NCBI RefSeq assembly: GCF_934202705.1
Contig: NZ_CAKPYE010000007.1
Location: 38,500 to 102,499 of the forward strand
Source of the DNA: an uncultured Limosilactobacillus sp.
Lineage (GTDB): Bacteria; Bacillota; Bacilli; Lactobacillales; Lactobacillaceae
Direction: 5' to 3'
Length of the DNA: 64,000 nucleotides
This document shows, one piece after another, positions 1 through 10,784 of this stretch; the stretch's first letter is position 1; every line of letters starts with the position of its first letter. Both the position numbers and the translations under genes were made by a program. A model generated the notes under the pieces. The model was not told the DNA's origin and did not search any database. It saw only the letters and a list, made by a program, of their open reading frames with translations.

Positions 1-49
1 TTACAATTCGCTTGTCACGAGGTAAATCGACACCAGCAATACGAGCCAT
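1..49 (-). CDS. rpsM: 30S ribosomal protein S13, N-terminal fragment (cut by window edge)
   Basis: The complement reads MARIAGVDLPRDKRIV, the invariant start of bacterial S13, which sits in the head of the 30S subunit and contacts tRNA and S19. Only the first 16 codons are inside the window. An AGGTG Shine-Dalgarno lies just upstream of the ATG. Its place after rpmJ is the normal end of the spc block leading into the alpha operon (rpsM-rpsK-rpoA-rplQ), which should continue beyond the window. Confidence 0.95.
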   Translation of the reverse strand, partial: MARIAGVDLPRDKRIV

Positions 50-73
50 TTTTACACCTCCTATTCTTAAAAA

Positions 74-190
74 TTACTTACCTTGGCGTTGCTTGTGCTT
101 AGGGTTAGAGCAAATAACCATAACCCGACCACGACGCTTGACGATCTTGCAATTATCGCACATCTTTTTTACAGATGGTCGTACTTTCAT
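74..190 (-). CDS. rpmJ: 50S ribosomal protein L36
   Basis: A 38-residue protein of the zinc-binding L36 type, with the Cys11-Cys14-Cys27-His32 ligand set (motif CDNC, then C and H). L36 is a small, late-assembling protein of the large subunit. The start is the ATG following MKVRPSVKK and the size is exactly that of the family. It lies between infA and rpsM, the standard Firmicutes order. Confidence 0.97.
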   Translation of the reverse strand: MKVRPSVKKMCDNCKIVKRRGRVMVICSNPKHKQRQGK

Positions 191-222
191 TGTAAAAATC
201 CTCCTCTAGTATAGACTAAGAC

Positions 223-441
223 CTATTTAAACCGGAAAGTAATCCGACCCTTAGTCAGATCATATGGCGACATTTCAACTTTAACACGATCCCCTGGTAA
301 GATCTTAATATAGTGCATACGAATCTTACCAGAAACATGTGCTAAAATTTCAACCCCATTTTCCAGTTGAACTTTAAACATTGCATTAGGTAAAGTTTCT
401 GTAACCTTACCCTCAACTTCGATTACATCAGCTTTTGCCAC
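223..441 (-). CDS. infA: Translation initiation factor IF-1
   Basis: A 72-residue S1/OB-fold protein that occupies the 30S A site during initiation. Hallmarks are [12 protein letters not shown] at the N terminus and the central [14 protein letters not shown] stretch. The start chosen is GTG at 441, not the ATG 63 bases upstream. GTG follows an AGGAGG with nine-base spacing and gives the exact family length; the longer form would add a non-conserved 21-residue tail. It lies downstream of adk after about 135 bases that include a hairpin. Confidence 0.96.
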   Translation of the reverse strand: MAKADVIEVEGKVTETLPNAMFKVQLENGVEILAHVSGKIRMHYIKILPGDRVKVEMSPYDLTKGRITFRFK

Positions 442-476
442 TGAATGGTTCCTCCTTGCCGGACTTGAAATTACGT

Positions 477-505
477 AAAAAGGTGGGTGCAAAAAGCTAC
501 CCACT
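477..505 (-). terminator. Possible weak intrinsic terminator between adk and infA
   Basis: On the minus strand GTGGGT pairs with ACCCAC around a short loop and is followed by CTTTTT. The stem is short (six bases, about eight with a bulge), so partial termination or a processing site is more likely than full stop, since infA and rpmJ are normally read through. Confidence 0.4.
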
Positions 506-576
506 ACGAGCTAGATAAACCTTGCATAGTTTAACATAGACCGCCATTTTGCGCAAGAGTATTAATATCACCGATT

Positions 577-1245
<669 letters not shown>

Positions 1246-1249
1246 CTAA

Positions 1250-2548
1250 TTACTCATGGATAAATCCAATATACTCACGCTTCATCGTTAAACCATTCAA
1301 TTGACGGTTAACATCTAAAGCGATTTGAACAACAATTAATAAACTAGTACCACCTAAACCAATTGATTGGCTCAAGTTCCAAACATTGCTAGCAATCAAT
1401 GGAATTAATGAAATAATTCCAAGGAAAAGTGAACCAACTGTTGACAAACGCATTAGTAAATGTGAAACAAAAGTTTGAGTCCCTTTTCCAGGCCAAACAC
1501 CTGATATATAACTACCTTGCTTTTGTAAGTTCTCAGCTAACTTTTCAGGATTAACTTGAACAAACGCATAAAAGAACGTAAAGATAATAATCAGTAATGT
1601 ATAAAGGGTAATCCCAGGGCCGGATTGCATATTAAAAATGCTTGTCATGATCTGGTACCAAGAATCACCACCATGTGTTCGTTGAAAAGCCATTAAGATA
1701 GTTTGCGGCGTTGAAATGAATGATCCAGCAAAAATAACCGGAATAACACCGGAAACATTAATCTTTAGTGGCAAATAACTACTCTTTGGTGAAGTAGTTG
1801 TCCTTCTTGTATATTGAATTGGTAACCGTCTTTCTGCTTGTTGAACCCATGTCACAAAGGCAACAATGATTAACAAACAAAGTGCAACTACTGCTATAAA
1901 ACCAATTCCAGCCCAAAGTGCTGATCCGGATTCACCAACAATTTGGTCATCCCACAACTGTTGCAGTCCCTTAGGAAACTGTGCAACAATTCCGGCAAAA
2001 ATTAACATTGAAACTCCATTACCTAATCCACGCTCAGTGATCATATCACCTAACCAGGTGGCAAACATTGTTCCTGCAGTTAATATTAAACCAATTGTCA
2101 AATATGTTTTCACACCCGGATTGTTCACCAATTTAATAGTGCTCAATGCATTAAATCCGGCCGTAATTCCGATTGATTGGATGAAACCTAGTAGAATAGT
2201 CAACCATCTTGTCGCTTGATTCAGCTTTCGTCGACCAACTTCTCCTTGTTTACTCCATTCAACAAATTTTGGCACGATGTCCATCTGTAACAACTGAACA
2301 ACAATTTGTGCTGTGATGTAAGGCGACACTCCCATTGCAAACACGGAGTAGTTTTCAAGACCCCCACCACTAAACGTATTCAAAATCGAAGCCAAACCAG
2401 TTGAGGAAATTTGTGCTAATGCTGCTGCATTAACACCTGGCACAGTGATGGATGCACCTAACCGATAAACAATCAATACAAACAAAGTAAACAAAATCTT
2501 ACTGCGAATTTCTTTAACTTTGATTGCATTTTTGACGGTTGTGAACAT
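1250..2548 (-). CDS. secY: Preprotein translocase subunit SecY
   Basis: The channel-forming membrane subunit of the Sec translocon, which partners SecE/SecG and SecA. The 432-residue protein shows ten hydrophobic segments. Family signatures include ITVPGVN near residue 34, FSGGGLENYSVFAMGVSPYI (plug and TM2), TERGLGNGVSMLIF, and QQAERRLPIQY before the large cytosolic loop. It overlaps the rplO stop codon by one base, indicating translational coupling. No interruption is seen. Confidence 0.98.
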   Translation of the reverse strand: MFTTVKNAIKVKEIRSKILFTLFVLIVYRLGASITVPGVNAAALAQISSTGLASILNTFSGGGLENYSVFAMGVSPYITAQIVVQLLQMDIVPKFVEWSKQGEVGRRKLNQATRWLTILLGFIQSIGITAGFNALSTIKLVNNPGVKTYLTIGLILTAGTMFATWLGDMITERGLGNGVSMLIFAGIVAQFPKGLQQLWDDQIVGESGSALWAGIGFIAVVALCLLIIVAFVTWVQQAERRLPIQYTRRTTTSPKSSYLPLKINVSGVIPVIFAGSFISTPQTILMAFQRTHGGDSWYQIMTSIFNMQSGPGITLYTLLIIIFTFFYAFVQVNPEKLAENLQKQGSYISGVWPGKGTQTFVSHLLMRLSTVGSLFLGIISLIPLIASNVWNLSQSIGLGGTSLLIVVQIALDVNRQLNGLTMKREYIGFIHE

Positions 2549-2982
2549 TAGATCACCTCAGTCTTACCACCTGCTGCTTCAATTGCACTAACAGCTGAGG
2601 CGGAGAACTTATTAGCTTTGACAGTTAGCTTCTTTGCTAACTTACCGCTTCCAAGAATCTTAATGCCATTCTTAGCGTTCTTTACAATACCAGCTTCAAC
2701 TAATACGTCTGGTGTTACTTCAGCACCATCATCAAATTTGTTAAGAGCTGCCAAGTTAACTAAAGCATAATCTTTATGGTTCATACTTGTAAAACCACGC
2801 TTTGGCTTTTGACGGTACAAAGGCATTTGGCCCCCTTCAAAACCAAGACGAGTCTTTCCATGAGCCTTTTGTCCCTTGGTACCACGGCCAGAAGTAAAAC
2901 CATGACCTGATGATAAGCCACGTCCCTTACGGAGACGCTTAAAACGGGATCCTTCAGAAGGCTTTAATTCATTTAATTTCAT
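2548..2982 (-). CDS. rplO: 50S ribosomal protein L15
   Basis: A 144-residue L15, an intermediate-stage assembly protein of the 50S subunit. The N terminus [14 protein letters not shown], the glycine-rich RNA-binding region ([19 protein letters not shown]) and the C-terminal KANKFSASA are typical. It is placed between rpmD and secY and its stop overlaps the secY start. Confidence 0.97.
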   Translation of the reverse strand: MKLNELKPSEGSRFKRLRKGRGLSSGHGFTSGRGTKGQKAHGKTRLGFEGGQMPLYRQKPKRGFTSMNHKDYALVNLAALNKFDDGAEVTPDVLVEAGIVKNAKNGIKILGSGKLAKKLTVKANKFSASAVSAIEAAGGKTEVI

Positions 2983-3011
2983 TAGGTTGCACCTCCTTAT
3001 TTTAAAATGTA

Positions 3012-3194
3012 TTACTTAACTTCTTCAATTGAAACTAAGTGAGCAACTTTGAAAATTGCTCCACGAGTAGCTGCGTTATCTGGGAGGATAACAGAGCTAT
3101 GTAACTTACCGAGCCCTAAGGCCTTAACTGTCCGACGTTGAGTTGGTTCACGGTGGGCAGCACTCCGGATTAAAGTAACTTTAACTTTAGCCAT
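3012..3194 (-). CDS. rpmD: 50S ribosomal protein L30
   Basis: A 60-residue L30 with the single ferredoxin-like fold of the family. VTLIRS near the N terminus, [20 protein letters not shown] and NAATRGAI are conserved features. It is flanked by rpsE and rplO at short spacing in the spc operon. Confidence 0.96.
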   Translation of the reverse strand: MAKVKVTLIRSAAHREPTQRRTVKALGLGKLHSSVILPDNAATRGAIFKVAHLVSIEEVK

Positions 3195-3209
3195 TATTTT
3201 GTCCTCCTA

Positions 3210-3719
3210 TTATTCTGCGAGATGTTCAGCAGAAACACCACGAAGCTTAGCAACTTCATCGGCACTCTTCAATGACTTCAAGCCTTCAAATGTTGCACGA
3301 ACAACATTAATTGGGGTGTTGGAGCCTAAACGCTTTGAAGTAACATCCTCGACACCTGCGAGTTCCATAACATTACGTACGGCACCACCGGCAGCAACAC
3401 CAGAACCTTCAACGGCTGGCTTAAGCATAATCTTACCACCACCGAATGTACCAATAACTTCATGTGGAATCGTAGTACCAACTTTTGGTACTTCAATTAA
3501 GTTCTTTTGAGCCGCGGCCGAAGCCTTGCGAATTGCTTCAGGAACTTCTTGAGCCTTACCAGTACCAAAGCCAACGTGACCATTACGGTCACCAACAACA
3601 ACTAAGGCAGCAAACCGCATCCGCCGACCACCTTTAACAACCTTAGTAATTCGGTTGATAGCAACAACTTGGTCATCAAGATCTAGCTTAGCTGGGTCAA
3701 TATAAGTTGATTTAGCCAT
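3210..3719 (-). CDS. rpsE: 30S ribosomal protein S5
   Basis: A 169-residue S5, a protein of the mRNA entry and decoding region involved in translational fidelity. The N-terminal dsRNA-binding domain includes [18 protein letters not shown] and [17 protein letters not shown]. The C-terminal domain carries [13 protein letters not shown] and the S5 signature [15 protein letters not shown]. Length and context match Firmicutes S5. Confidence 0.98.
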   Translation of the reverse strand: MAKSTYIDPAKLDLDDQVVAINRITKVVKGGRRMRFAALVVVGDRNGHVGFGTGKAQEVPEAIRKASAAAQKNLIEVPKVGTTIPHEVIGTFGGGKIMLKPAVEGSGVAAGGAVRNVMELAGVEDVTSKRLGSNTPINVVRATFEGLKSLKSADEVAKLRGVSAEHLAE

Positions 3720-3741
3720 TACGGGTTATTCCTCCTTCTTA

Positions 3742-4098
3742 TTAGAATTGCAGTCCGTTTTCACGAGCAGCTTCAGCCAGGGCTTGAACACGACCATGGT
3801 AAAGGTAACCACCACGATCAAAAACTACGTTGGTAATGTTCTTTTCGTTAGCACGCTTAGCAACTAATTCACCAACACCTGCAGCCTTTTCTGACTTAGT
3901 TTCGCCGTTAACTTCACTGTCTAAAGTTGAGGCACTTGCGAGCGTCACACCCTTTACGTCATCAATAATTTGAGCGTAAATGTTTTTGTTAGAACGGTAA
4001 ACACTTAAACGTGGGCGCTCTGCAGTACCAGAGATCTTGCCGCGTACGCGCTTATGACGACGTTGACGGACTTTATTCTTATCTGGTTTTGAAATCAC
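3742..4098 (-). CDS. rplR: 50S ribosomal protein L18
   Basis: L18 binds 5S rRNA with L5. The protein begins [22 protein letters not shown] and contains [20 protein letters not shown] and the C-terminal [20 protein letters not shown]. Two GTG codons could start it. The one at 4098 is chosen because GAGGTG lies six bases upstream and the resulting 118-residue protein matches the family; the GTG at 4107 would itself lie inside the Shine-Dalgarno. Confidence 0.96.
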   Translation of the reverse strand: MISKPDKNKVRQRRHKRVRGKISGTAERPRLSVYRSNKNIYAQIIDDVKGVTLASASTLDSEVNGETKSEKAAGVGELVAKRANEKNITNVVFDRGGYLYHGRVQALAEAARENGLQF

Positions 4099-4153
4099 AA
4101 CTGTCACCTCTATATTTTAATTACTTATTATTTAACTAACTAATAAGTACGAA

Positions 4154-4690
4154 TTACTTACCAGTCTTACCTTCCTTACGAATAATGTGTTCATTTTCGT
4201 AACGAATACCCTTACCCTTGTAAGGTTCTGGTGAACGTACTGAACGTACATTAGCAGCAAATTCACCAAGTTCTTCTTTATTGATACCACTAATTTCAAT
4301 AGTAGTGTTATTTGGAACCTTTACTTCAAGGTCTTCTGGAACTTCGACTTCAACAGGGTTGGAGTAACCAACAGTAAGAACTAACGTCTTGCCTTTCATT
4401 TGTGCACGGTAACCAACACCAACAAGCTTCAAAGTCTTGGAGTAACCTTTAACAACACCTTCAACCATGTTATTAACATTAGCACGAGTTGTTCCATGTA
4501 AAGAACGGTTACGGTTATCATCTTTGGAACGGTCGAATTTTACGACGTTACCATCTACGGTCATCGTAATTAGTGGAGAAATTTCACGGGATAAAGTTCC
4601 CTTTGGTCCCTTTACGGTAACAACATTGCCTTTTTGTGAAACTTCAACGCCTTCAGGTAAGTCAATTTCCTTGTAACCAATACGACTCAT
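4154..4690 (-). CDS. rplF: 50S ribosomal protein L6
   Basis: A 178-residue L6 with two repeated alpha/beta domains, located near the GTPase-associated centre of the 50[18 protein letters not shown] opens the first domain. The C-terminal signature [14 protein letters not shown] is intact. It lies between rpsH and rplR in the spc operon. Confidence 0.97.
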   Translation of the reverse strand: MSRIGYKEIDLPEGVEVSQKGNVVTVKGPKGTLSREISPLITMTVDGNVVKFDRSKDDNRNRSLHGTTRANVNNMVEGVVKGYSKTLKLVGVGYRAQMKGKTLVLTVGYSNPVEVEVPEDLEVKVPNNTTIEISGINKEELGEFAANVRSVRSPEPYKGKGIRYENEHIIRKEGKTGK

Positions 4691-4717
4691 AAATACACCT
4701 CCTATCGACTATTCTTT

Positions 4718-5116
4718 TTACCAAACGTAAGCAATAACTTCGCCGCCGACCTTCTTGGCGCGAGCAACTTTATCAGTAACAACACCATTTGATGTTGAAA
4801 TGATAGCAATGCCTAAACCATTAAGAACCTTTGGTACAGCATCTGCCTTAACGTATGTCCGAAGACCAGGTTTAGAAATCCGCTTCAAACCAGAAATAAC
4901 TTGTTCCCCATCTTGACCATACTTTAAGAACACACGAATGATGCCTTGTTTGTTGTCATCAACATATTCAACATCGCGTACGAAACCTTCTTGCTTCAAG
5001 ATTTCAGCAATGTCCTTCTTCATCTTTGATGCAGGTGCTTCAACTGTTTCGTGATGTGCCATATTAGCATTACGAATACGAGTTAAGAAATCTGCAATTG
5101 GATCACTCATAGACAT
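4718..5116 (-). CDS. rpsH: 30S ribosomal protein S8
   Basis: A 132-residue S8, a primary 16S-binding protein of the platform. It opens [18 protein letters not shown] and ends with the signature [20 protein letters not shown]. The start at 5116 has AGGAGG ten bases upstream. The open frame extends 12 codons further into the end of the S14 gene but without family similarity. In E. coli S8 is the spc-operon repressor; nothing here shows that control. Confidence 0.96.
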   Translation of the reverse strand: MSMSDPIADFLTRIRNANMAHHETVEAPASKMKKDIAEILKQEGFVRDVEYVDDNKQGIIRVFLKYGQDGEQVISGLKRISKPGLRTYVKADAVPKVLNGLGIAIISTSNGVVTDKVARAKKVGGEVIAYVW

Positions 5117-5145
5117 CGATGTTTTTCCTCCTTTTGTCGAATTGT

Positions 5146-5331
5146 TTACCAACTAGCCTTCTTCATGCCAGGGATTTTACCTTCATGGGCAAGGTCGCGT
5201 AAGCAAAGCCGGCATAGGTGGAATTTACGGTAAACTGAGTGTGGACGACCACAACGTTCACAACGTGTATATTCACGTGATGAGAACTTAGCTGGACGCT
5301 TACACTTAGCAATCAATGATTTTTTAGCCAC
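5146..5331 (-). CDS. rpsZ: 30S ribosomal protein S14, zinc-binding (type Z)
   Basis: A 61-residue short S14 with four cysteines at 24, 27, 40 and 43 (CERCG and CRLC), the zinc-ribbon form found in most Firmicutes. It ends [11 protein letters not shown], as is typical. Being the C+ form it depends on zinc; many lactobacilli also keep a zinc-free S14 elsewhere, not seen in this window. It lies between rplE and rpsH. Confidence 0.96.
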   Translation of the reverse strand: MAKKSLIAKCKRPAKFSSREYTRCERCGRPHSVYRKFHLCRLCLRDLAHEGKIPGMKKASW

Positions 5332-5349
5332 TTTTGTGAAACCTCCCTT

Positions 5350-5892
5350 TTACTTAGCGAATGGCATACCCAATTGTGCCAATAATTCATGTGATTCTTC
5401 GTCAGTGTTTGCAGTAGTTACAATTACGATATCTAAACCACGGACACGCTTAACATTATCATAATTAATTTCTGGGAAAATTAATTGTTCACGAACACCT
5501 AAAGTGTAGTTTCCACGACCATCAAACGATTTGTTTGATACACCATGGAAGTCACGAACACGAGGCAATGATACATTAACTAACTTATCTAAGAAATCAT
5601 ACATACGTTCACCACGTAATGTAACCTTAGCACCAATTTTCATACCTTCACGCAAACGGAAACCGGCAATTGATTTCTTAGCCTTAGTAATCATTGGCTT
5701 TTGACCAGCAATTAAACCTAATTCTTCGACAGCTTCATCAAGGTTCTTTGAGTTCTGTGTTGCATCACCCACACCCATGTTTAAAACGATCTTCTCAATC
5801 TTTGGCGCAGCCATCACAGAAGAATAGTTAAACTTTTCAATTAGTGATGGGCGAACTTCATTTTCGTATTTAGCCTTTAAACGGTTTTCCAT
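5350..5892 (-). CDS. rplE: 50S ribosomal protein L5
   Basis: A 180-residue L5, part of the central protuberance and the 5S rRNA complex. Conserved stretches include [14 protein letters not shown], the L5 signature region following [17 protein letters not shown], and [17 protein letters not shown]. Typical length and spc-operon location between rplX and rpsZ. Confidence 0.97.
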   Translation of the reverse strand: MENRLKAKYENEVRPSLIEKFNYSSVMAAPKIEKIVLNMGVGDATQNSKNLDEAVEELGLIAGQKPMITKAKKSIAGFRLREGMKIGAKVTLRGERMYDFLDKLVNVSLPRVRDFHGVSNKSFDGRGNYTLGVREQLIFPEINYDNVKRVRGLDIVIVTTANTDEESHELLAQLGMPFAK

Positions 5893-5921
5893 GAGAAATT
5901 ATTTCCTCCTTTCCTTAATTA

Positions 5922-6230
5922 TTAGTCGATCTGTTTACCAGACTTCTTAGCAATCCGAACCTTCTTGCCGTCAACAAATTCGAAACCAACACGAGTTGGT
6001 TCATTCGTTGATGGATCAATCAACATCACATTTGATGCTTGAATAGGAGCTTCAGTATCAACAATCCCACCATTAGGATTGGCATTGCTTGGCTTCTGGT
6101 GCTTTTTAATTTTGTTAATTCCTTCAACGATTACACGGTTTTCTTTAGCAAGGGTTTTCTTGATTGTACCTTCTTTACCCTTATCCTTACCGGTAATGAC
6201 GCGAACCTTGTCACCTGTCTTTAAAAACAT
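5922..6230 (-). CDS. rplX: 50S ribosomal protein L24
   Basis: L24 initiates 50S assembly by binding the 5' domain of 23S rRNA. The KOW motif is at the N terminus ([18 protein letters not shown]). The start is the ATG at 6230 (MFLKTGDK); the GTG 12 bases upstream overlaps the AGGAGGTG Shine-Dalgarno and so cannot be the real start. The 102-residue protein matches Gram-positive L24. Confidence 0.95.
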   Translation of the reverse strand: MFLKTGDKVRVITGKDKGKEGTIKKTLAKENRVIVEGINKIKKHQKPSNANPNGGIVDTEAPIQASNVMLIDPSTNEPTRVGFEFVDGKKVRIAKKSGKQID

Positions 6231-6261
6231 GTGGTAGTACACCTCCTTATTTCTGGTAATC

Positions 6262-6630
6262 TTAAAGAACTTCTGGGGCCAGTGAAACGATCTTCATAAA
6301 GTCGTCATCACGTAGCTCACGAGCGATTGGGCCAAAAATACGGGTACCCTTAGGGCTCTTGTCATTATTAATTAAAACAGCAGCATTTTCGTCGAACTTA
6401 ATGTATGAACCATCCTTACGATGAAGACCATGCTTAGTCCGTACAACAACAGCCTTAACAACGTCACCCTTTTTGACAACGCCACCTGGTGTTGCTTGTT
6501 TAACAGTAGCAACAATAATATCACCAATATTACCGGTCTTAACACGGGAACCTCCCAAGATCTTGATGACCAAAATCTCACGGGCACCTGAGTTATCAGC
6601 GACCTTCAACCGACTTTCTTGTTGAATCAC
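6262..6630 (-). CDS. rplN: 50S ribosomal protein L14
   Basis: A 122-residue L14, a subunit-interface protein contacting 16S helix 14. [19 protein letters not shown] and [17 protein letters not shown] (the L14 signature area) are intact, as is the C-terminal [23 protein letters not shown] region. It follows rpsQ after 68 bases. Confidence 0.98.
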   Translation of the reverse strand: MIQQESRLKVADNSGAREILVIKILGGSRVKTGNIGDIIVATVKQATPGGVVKKGDVVKAVVVRTKHGLHRKDGSYIKFDENAAVLINNDKSPKGTRIFGPIARELRDDDFMKIVSLAPEVL

Positions 6631-6698
6631 GGTTAATGTCCTCCTTCCATCTTTTATAAGAATTTAGAATACGAATTTAATGATTGCTTTAGAAAGCA

Positions 6699-6965
6699 TT
6701 ATAGAATTACAGCCTTCTTGACAACCTTTACAAGCCGGAAACGCTTCTTTGCAGAAAGCGGCCGAGTTTCCATGATTTGAACAGTGTCACCTGCGTGAGC
6801 TTCGTTGTTTTCATCGTGGGCGTAGAACTTCTTTGAGTACTTCACACGCTTACCATAAATGGGAGCACTCTTATAGGTATCAACTGATACTACAATCGTT
6901 TTGTCCATCTTATCTGAAACAACGTGACCCTGGTACACCTTACGTGCATTACGTTCGTCACTCAT
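6699..6965 (-). CDS. rpsQ: 30S ribosomal protein S17
   Basis: An 88-residue OB-fold S17 that binds 16S rRNA early in assembly. Conserved [31 protein letters not shown] and [19 protein letters not shown] are seen. It lies between rpmC and rplN. Confidence 0.97.
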   Translation of the reverse strand: MSDERNARKVYQGHVVSDKMDKTIVVSVDTYKSAPIYGKRVKYSKKFYAHDENNEAHAGDTVQIMETRPLSAKKRFRLVKVVKKAVIL

Positions 6966-6989
6966 GCGCTAATCCTCCTTTTCGTATTC

Positions 6990-7196
6990 TTATTTATTTA
7001 ATTCTTGTTGGCGAAGAACTGTCTTAACCCGAGCAATGTCCTTACGAACGTTCTTAAGGCTTGCAGTGTTTTCCAACTGGCCGGTTGCTAATTGGAAACG
7101 TAAGTTAAACAATTGTTCCTTCAATTCCTTTTCACGGCTAAGCAATTGATCAGTGGTTAATCCATTCAGTTCTTTTACAAAATCTTTACTCTTCAT
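6990..7196 (-). CDS. rpmC: 50S ribosomal protein L29
   Basis: A 68-residue two-helix L29 located near the polypeptide exit tunnel, where SRP and trigger factor dock. The conserved motif is [18 protein letters not shown]. The start is the ATG at 7196 (MKSKDF), with AGGTGG eight bases upstream; the upstream GTG lies in that Shine-Dalgarno. The first codons overlap the end of rplP by 11 bases, which suggests coupled translation. Confidence 0.95.
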   Translation of the reverse strand: MKSKDFVKELNGLTTDQLLSREKELKEQLFNLRFQLATGQLENTASLKNVRKDIARVKTVLRQQELNK

Positions 7197-7620
7197 GAGA
7201 TTGTCCACCTACTTCCTCACGTTTGATAATCTTAGTGCGAACTGGCATTTTAGTACCGGCAAGACGTAAAGCTTCACGTGCAACTTCTTCAGAAACACCT
7301 GCAACTTCAAATAATACCTTACCACGCTTAACAGGGGCAACCCATCCTTCGGGAGCACCCTTACCATTACCCATCCGGACACCAACACCTTTGCTAGTGT
7401 AAGAGAGGTGTGGGAAGATCTTAATCCATACCTTACCACCACGCTTCATATAACGGGTAATTGCAATACGGCCGGCTTCGATTTGACGGTTTGAGATCCA
7501 ATGAGAATCTAAAGCTTGTAAACCGTATTCACCGAAAGCGACAGTCTTACCACCTTTAGCTTCACCACGAAGGTGACCACGTTGAACCTTACGGTGCTTA
7601 ACTCGCTTTGGTACTAGCAT
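7186..7620 (-). CDS. rplP: 50S ribosomal protein L16
   Basis: A 144-residue L16, which organises the A-site region and the central protuberance. [15 protein letters not shown], the FGEYGLQAL motif, and [23 protein letters not shown] are typical. The stop lies within rpmC. Confidence 0.98.
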   Translation of the reverse strand: MLVPKRVKHRKVQRGHLRGEAKGGKTVAFGEYGLQALDSHWISNRQIEAGRIAITRYMKRGGKVWIKIFPHLSYTSKGVGVRMGNGKGAPEGWVAPVKRGKVLFEVAGVSEEVAREALRLAGTKMPVRTKIIKREEVGGQSHEE

Positions 7621-7623
7621 GTT

Positions 7624-8283
7624 TTACTTCCCTCCTTTAGAACTATTCTTCTTTTCAGGAAGAACCTCACCACGGTAAATCCAGGTCTTAATACCTAAAG
7701 CCCCATATGTGGTACGAGCTTCATCCCATGAATAATCAATATCTGCACGAAGTGTGTGCAATGGCACAGTACCGTCAGAGTATGATTCAACCCGTGACAT
7801 ATCTGCACCGTTTAAACGTCCAGCAACTTGGATCTTAACACCCTTTGCACCAGCACGCATTGCGCGTTGCATAGCACCACGCATAGCACGACGGAAAGCA
7901 ATCCGGTTTTCCAATTGTTCTGCAACGTTTTGTCCGACAAGGTGAGCGTCCAAATCAGGCTTCTTAATTTCAACAACGTTGATATGAACACGCTTGCCAG
8001 TTAATTTATTTAATTCAAGACGAAGTGCTTCAACTTCTGAACCACCTTTACCAATTACCATCCCAGGACGAGCGGTATGAATTGAAACGTTTACGCGATT
8101 TGCAGCACGTTCAATTTCGATGGTTGAAACAGAGGCATCAGCAAGTCGCTTTTCGATATATTTACGGATCCGAAGGTCTTCGTTCAGGTTTTCAGCGTAG
8201 TGCTTCTTATCAGCGTACCATTTAGCACTCCATGGACGAATGACCCCAACACGGAAACCATTAGGATTAATCTTTTGACCCAC
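7624..8283 (-). CDS. rpsC: 30S ribosomal protein S3
   Basis: A 219-residue S3 of the mRNA entry channel with helicase function. [16 protein letters not shown], the KH domain GXXG loop ([14 protein letters not shown]) and the C-terminal [20 protein letters not shown] signature are present. It follows rplV with a 12-base gap. Confidence 0.98.
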   Translation of the reverse strand: MGQKINPNGFRVGVIRPWSAKWYADKKHYAENLNEDLRIRKYIEKRLADASVSTIEIERAANRVNVSIHTARPGMVIGKGGSEVEALRLELNKLTGKRVHINVVEIKKPDLDAHLVGQNVAEQLENRIAFRRAMRGAMQRAMRAGAKGVKIQVAGRLNGADMSRVESYSDGTVPLHTLRADIDYSWDEARTTYGALGIKTWIYRGEVLPEKKNSSKGGK

Positions 8284-8295
8284 TATTCATTCCTC

Positions 8296-8643
8296 CTATT
8301 TTTCTGTAACAACCACTGTAATATGACTGGTCCGCTTATTAATTGGTGAAGCAGAACCCTTCGCACGTGGACGGAACCGCTTAAGGGTAGGTCCTTCGTT
8401 TGCAAAGGCTTCAGAAACAACCAATGAAGCACGATCAAGATCAAAATTATTTTCAGCGTTTGCAACAGCAGATTTTAAAACTTTTTCAACATCTGAAGCA
8501 GCACCATTAGGAGTGAACTTCAGAATAGCAAATGCTTCAGCAACACTCTTGTTACGGATAGTGTCTAATACAAGACGAACCTTCCGTGATGATACACGAA
8601 CCATCTTAGCAGTTGCTTTAGCTGAAGTAACATTTTCAGCCAT
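8296..8643 (-). CDS. rplV: 50S ribosomal protein L22
   Basis: A 115-residue L22 whose beta-hairpin lines the exit-tunnel constriction, where macrolide resistance changes occur. [17 protein letters not shown], the NAENNFDLD segment and the hairpin region [17 protein letters not shown] are intact; the tip shows no insertion or deletion by eye. Confidence 0.97.
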   Translation of the reverse strand: MAENVTSAKATAKMVRVSSRKVRLVLDTIRNKSVAEAFAILKFTPNGAASDVEKVLKSAVANAENNFDLDRASLVVSEAFANEGPTLKRFRPRAKGSASPINKRTSHITVVVTEK

Positions 8644-8662
8644 TACTCAATTCCCTCCTTAA

Positions 8663-8944
8663 TTACTTAGCTTGAGTTTTCTTATCATCAGATGCATGAC
8701 CATGGAAAGTCCGTGTTGGAACAAATTCACCAAGCTTGTGACCAACCATATCTTCTTGCACGTAAACTGGCACATGTTTACGACCATCGTAAACAGCAAA
8801 GGTGTATCCAATGAAGCTTGGGAAAATCGTGGAACGACGTGACCAAGTCTTGATAACTGATTTCTTTTCGTTATCGGCTTGCGCTTCAACCTTTTTCAGC
8901 AATGATGCATCAGCAAAAGGTCCTTTTTTCAAACTACGAGCCAT
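8663..8944 (-). CDS. rpsS: 30S ribosomal protein S19
   Basis: A 93-residue S19 that forms a complex with S13 in the 30S head. [20 protein letters not shown] and [20 protein letters not shown] are conserved, and the signature [20 protein letters not shown] is complete. It lies between rplB and rplV. Confidence 0.98.
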   Translation of the reverse strand: MARSLKKGPFADASLLKKVEAQADNEKKSVIKTWSRRSTIFPSFIGYTFAVYDGRKHVPVYVQEDMVGHKLGEFVPTRTFHGHASDDKKTQAK

Positions 8945-8978
8945 ATTTGTACCTCCTCTCAGGTATTATCAATTTAAA

Positions 8979-9824
8979 TTAACGGGTGTGTGGACCACGC
9001 TTACGACCACGAACAATAAATTTGTTTGAACGTGCTTTGTGTGAACGGGTCTTCTTACCAACTGTCTTCTTACCCCATGGAGAAAGTGGAGATGGTAAAC
9101 CAACTGGTTGCTTACCTTCACCACCACCATGTGGGTGATCGTTAGGGTTCATAACAGAACCACGAACGTGTGGACGACGACCAGCGTAACGATTACGACC
9201 AGCCTTACCCTTAATAAGCAAAGCACGCTCTTCATTACCAATTGAACCTACGGTTGCACGGCAAGTTGCCAAAACCATCCGAACTTCACCTGAAGAAAGC
9301 CGTACAAGGACATACTTTTCTTCCTTACCAAGTAATTGAGCTGAAGCTCCAGCTGACCGGGTTAATTGACCACCTTTGCCTGGCTTTAATTCAATGTTGT
9401 GAATAACAGTACCAACAGGAATGTTCTTTAATGGCAATGCATTACCAACCTTGATGTCAGCTTCTGGACCAGATTCAACTGTCATTCCTACTTCGAGACC
9501 CTTTGGTGCTAAAATATATGACTTCGTACCATCAGCGTATACCAACAATGCAATATTAGCAGTACGATTTGGATCGTACTCAATTGCCTTAACAGTTGCT
9601 GGAACATTATCCTTGTTCCGCTTAAAGTCGATAATCCGGTATTGACGCTTCGTACCTCCACCACGGTGACGAACAGTCATTTTACCTTGGCTATTACGCC
9701 CAGCGGTGTGCTTTAAAGGTGCCAATAATGATTTTTCAGGAGCTGTCTTTGTAATATTAGCAAAGTCAAATCCGTTCATGTTACGGCGACCGTTAGTGGT
9801 ACCTTTGTATTTGCGAATTCCCAC
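8979..9824 (-). CDS. rplB: 50S ribosomal protein L2
   Basis: A 281-residue L2, needed for subunit association and peptidyl transfer. It has the OB-fold and SH3-like domains. The C-terminal signature [16 protein letters not shown] carries the conserved histidine next to the peptidyl transferase centre. It lies between rplW and rpsS at normal spacing. Confidence 0.98.
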   Translation of the reverse strand: MGIRKYKGTTNGRRNMNGFDFANITKTAPEKSLLAPLKHTAGRNSQGKMTVRHRGGGTKRQYRIIDFKRNKDNVPATVKAIEYDPNRTANIALLVYADGTKSYILAPKGLEVGMTVESGPEADIKVGNALPLKNIPVGTVIHNIELKPGKGGQLTRSAGASAQLLGKEEKYVLVRLSSGEVRMVLATCRATVGSIGNEERALLIKGKAGRNRYAGRRPHVRGSVMNPNDHPHGGGEGKQPVGLPSPLSPWGKKTVGKKTRSHKARSNKFIVRGRKRGPHTR

Positions 9825-9849
9825 TATTCTTTCCTCCTAACCTTTAAAT

Positions 9850-10143
9850 TTAGTTGTTGTCGTCTGAAAACAACTTGATTTCTTTAGAGTCAGCAGAAAG
9901 TTGAACAATGGCCTTACGACGGCGTTTAGTGTAACCAACGTAACGTCCTTGACGCTTTTGCTTCCCCTTAATGTTCATAATGTTAACTTTTACAACCTTA
10001 ACGTCGAAGATTTCTTCTACCGCATTCTTAACTTGAGTCTTGGTTGCTCGTAAATCAACATCAAATGTATAACGCTTGTCGTCCATTGCAGCAGTAGATG
10101 CTTCAGTAATAACCGGACGTAAAATAATATCGCGTGCTTCCAT
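9850..10143 (-). CDS. rplW: 50S ribosomal protein L23
   Basis: A 97-residue L23 at the tunnel exit, the docking site for trigger factor and SRP. It reads [16 protein letters not shown], with the [18 protein letters not shown] segment and a basic [18 protein letters not shown] loop. Its start overlaps the rplD stop by one base. Confidence 0.96.
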   Translation of the reverse strand: MEARDIILRPVITEASTAAMDDKRYTFDVDLRATKTQVKNAVEEIFDVKVVKVNIMNIKGKQKRQGRYVGYTKRRRKAIVQLSADSKEIKLFSDDNN

Positions 10144-10766
10144 TATGCGAGCACCTCCTCTACTTGAGAAAGAGCTGACTTAGTAATGACGATCTTTTGA
10201 GCATCAACAACGTTTAGAATGTTTACACCTGCAGGAGTAACAACACTAACCTTTGCTAAGTTACGAGCTGATAATTCAGCATTCTTATCATCGTCAGTTA
10301 CAACGATCAACACTTTTTCGTTGACCTTTAAGTTATCTAATACACTTGCGAATTTCTTCGTCTTTGGTGCATCAAAGTTAATTGAGTCAACAACAACAAA
10401 TTTGTCATCTGCAACCTTTTGAGAAAGTGCAGACTTAATAGCAAGTTGACGAACCTTGCGAGGTAAGCGGTAATTGTATGAACGTGGAGTTGGTCCAAAA
10501 ACAATTCCACCACCACGGAATTGTGGTGAACGGATAGAACCTTGACGAGCACGACCAGTACCCTTTTGACGCCATGGCTTCTTCCCACCACCGCTAACTG
10601 CGGAGCGGTTCTTAACTGCGTGTGTACCTTGGCGGAGTGAAGCACGTTGACGAATGATGGCTTCGTATTCAGCGTTTTCGTTCACTTCTACACCAAAAAT
10701 TGCATCGTTTAAATCGATAGTACCGTTTTGGCTACCATCTTGGTTGAATAATGCAACGCTAGTCAT
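10143..10766 (-). CDS. rplD: 50S ribosomal protein L4
   Basis: A 207-residue L4, whose extended loop reaches the exit tunnel (macrolide site). The loop motif [20 protein letters not shown] is intact. In E. coli L4 represses its own S10 operon by binding the leader; whether that holds here is not shown, although the leader upstream of rpsJ is structured. Confidence 0.97.
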   Translation of the reverse strand: MTSVALFNQDGSQNGTIDLNDAIFGVEVNENAEYEAIIRQRASLRQGTHAVKNRSAVSGGGKKPWRQKGTGRARQGSIRSPQFRGGGIVFGPTPRSYNYRLPRKVRQLAIKSALSQKVADDKFVVVDSINFDAPKTKKFASVLDNLKVNEKVLIVVTDDDKNAELSARNLAKVSVVTPAGVNILNVVDAQKIVITKSALSQVEEVLA

Positions 10767-10784
10767 AATTTAGTTCCTCCTTTC

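Noticed and set aside
12..209. Open frame of 65 codons on the plus strand
   Set aside because: It is the complement of rpmJ and the start of rpsM; no independent support.
223..504. Longer infA product of 93 residues
   Set aside because: The extra N-terminal residues are unlike IF-1 and run through a hairpin; the GTG with AGGAGG gives the family length.
3199..3510. Open frame of 103 codons antisense to rpsE
   Set aside because: Shadow of the S5 gene, with composition explained by the sense codons.
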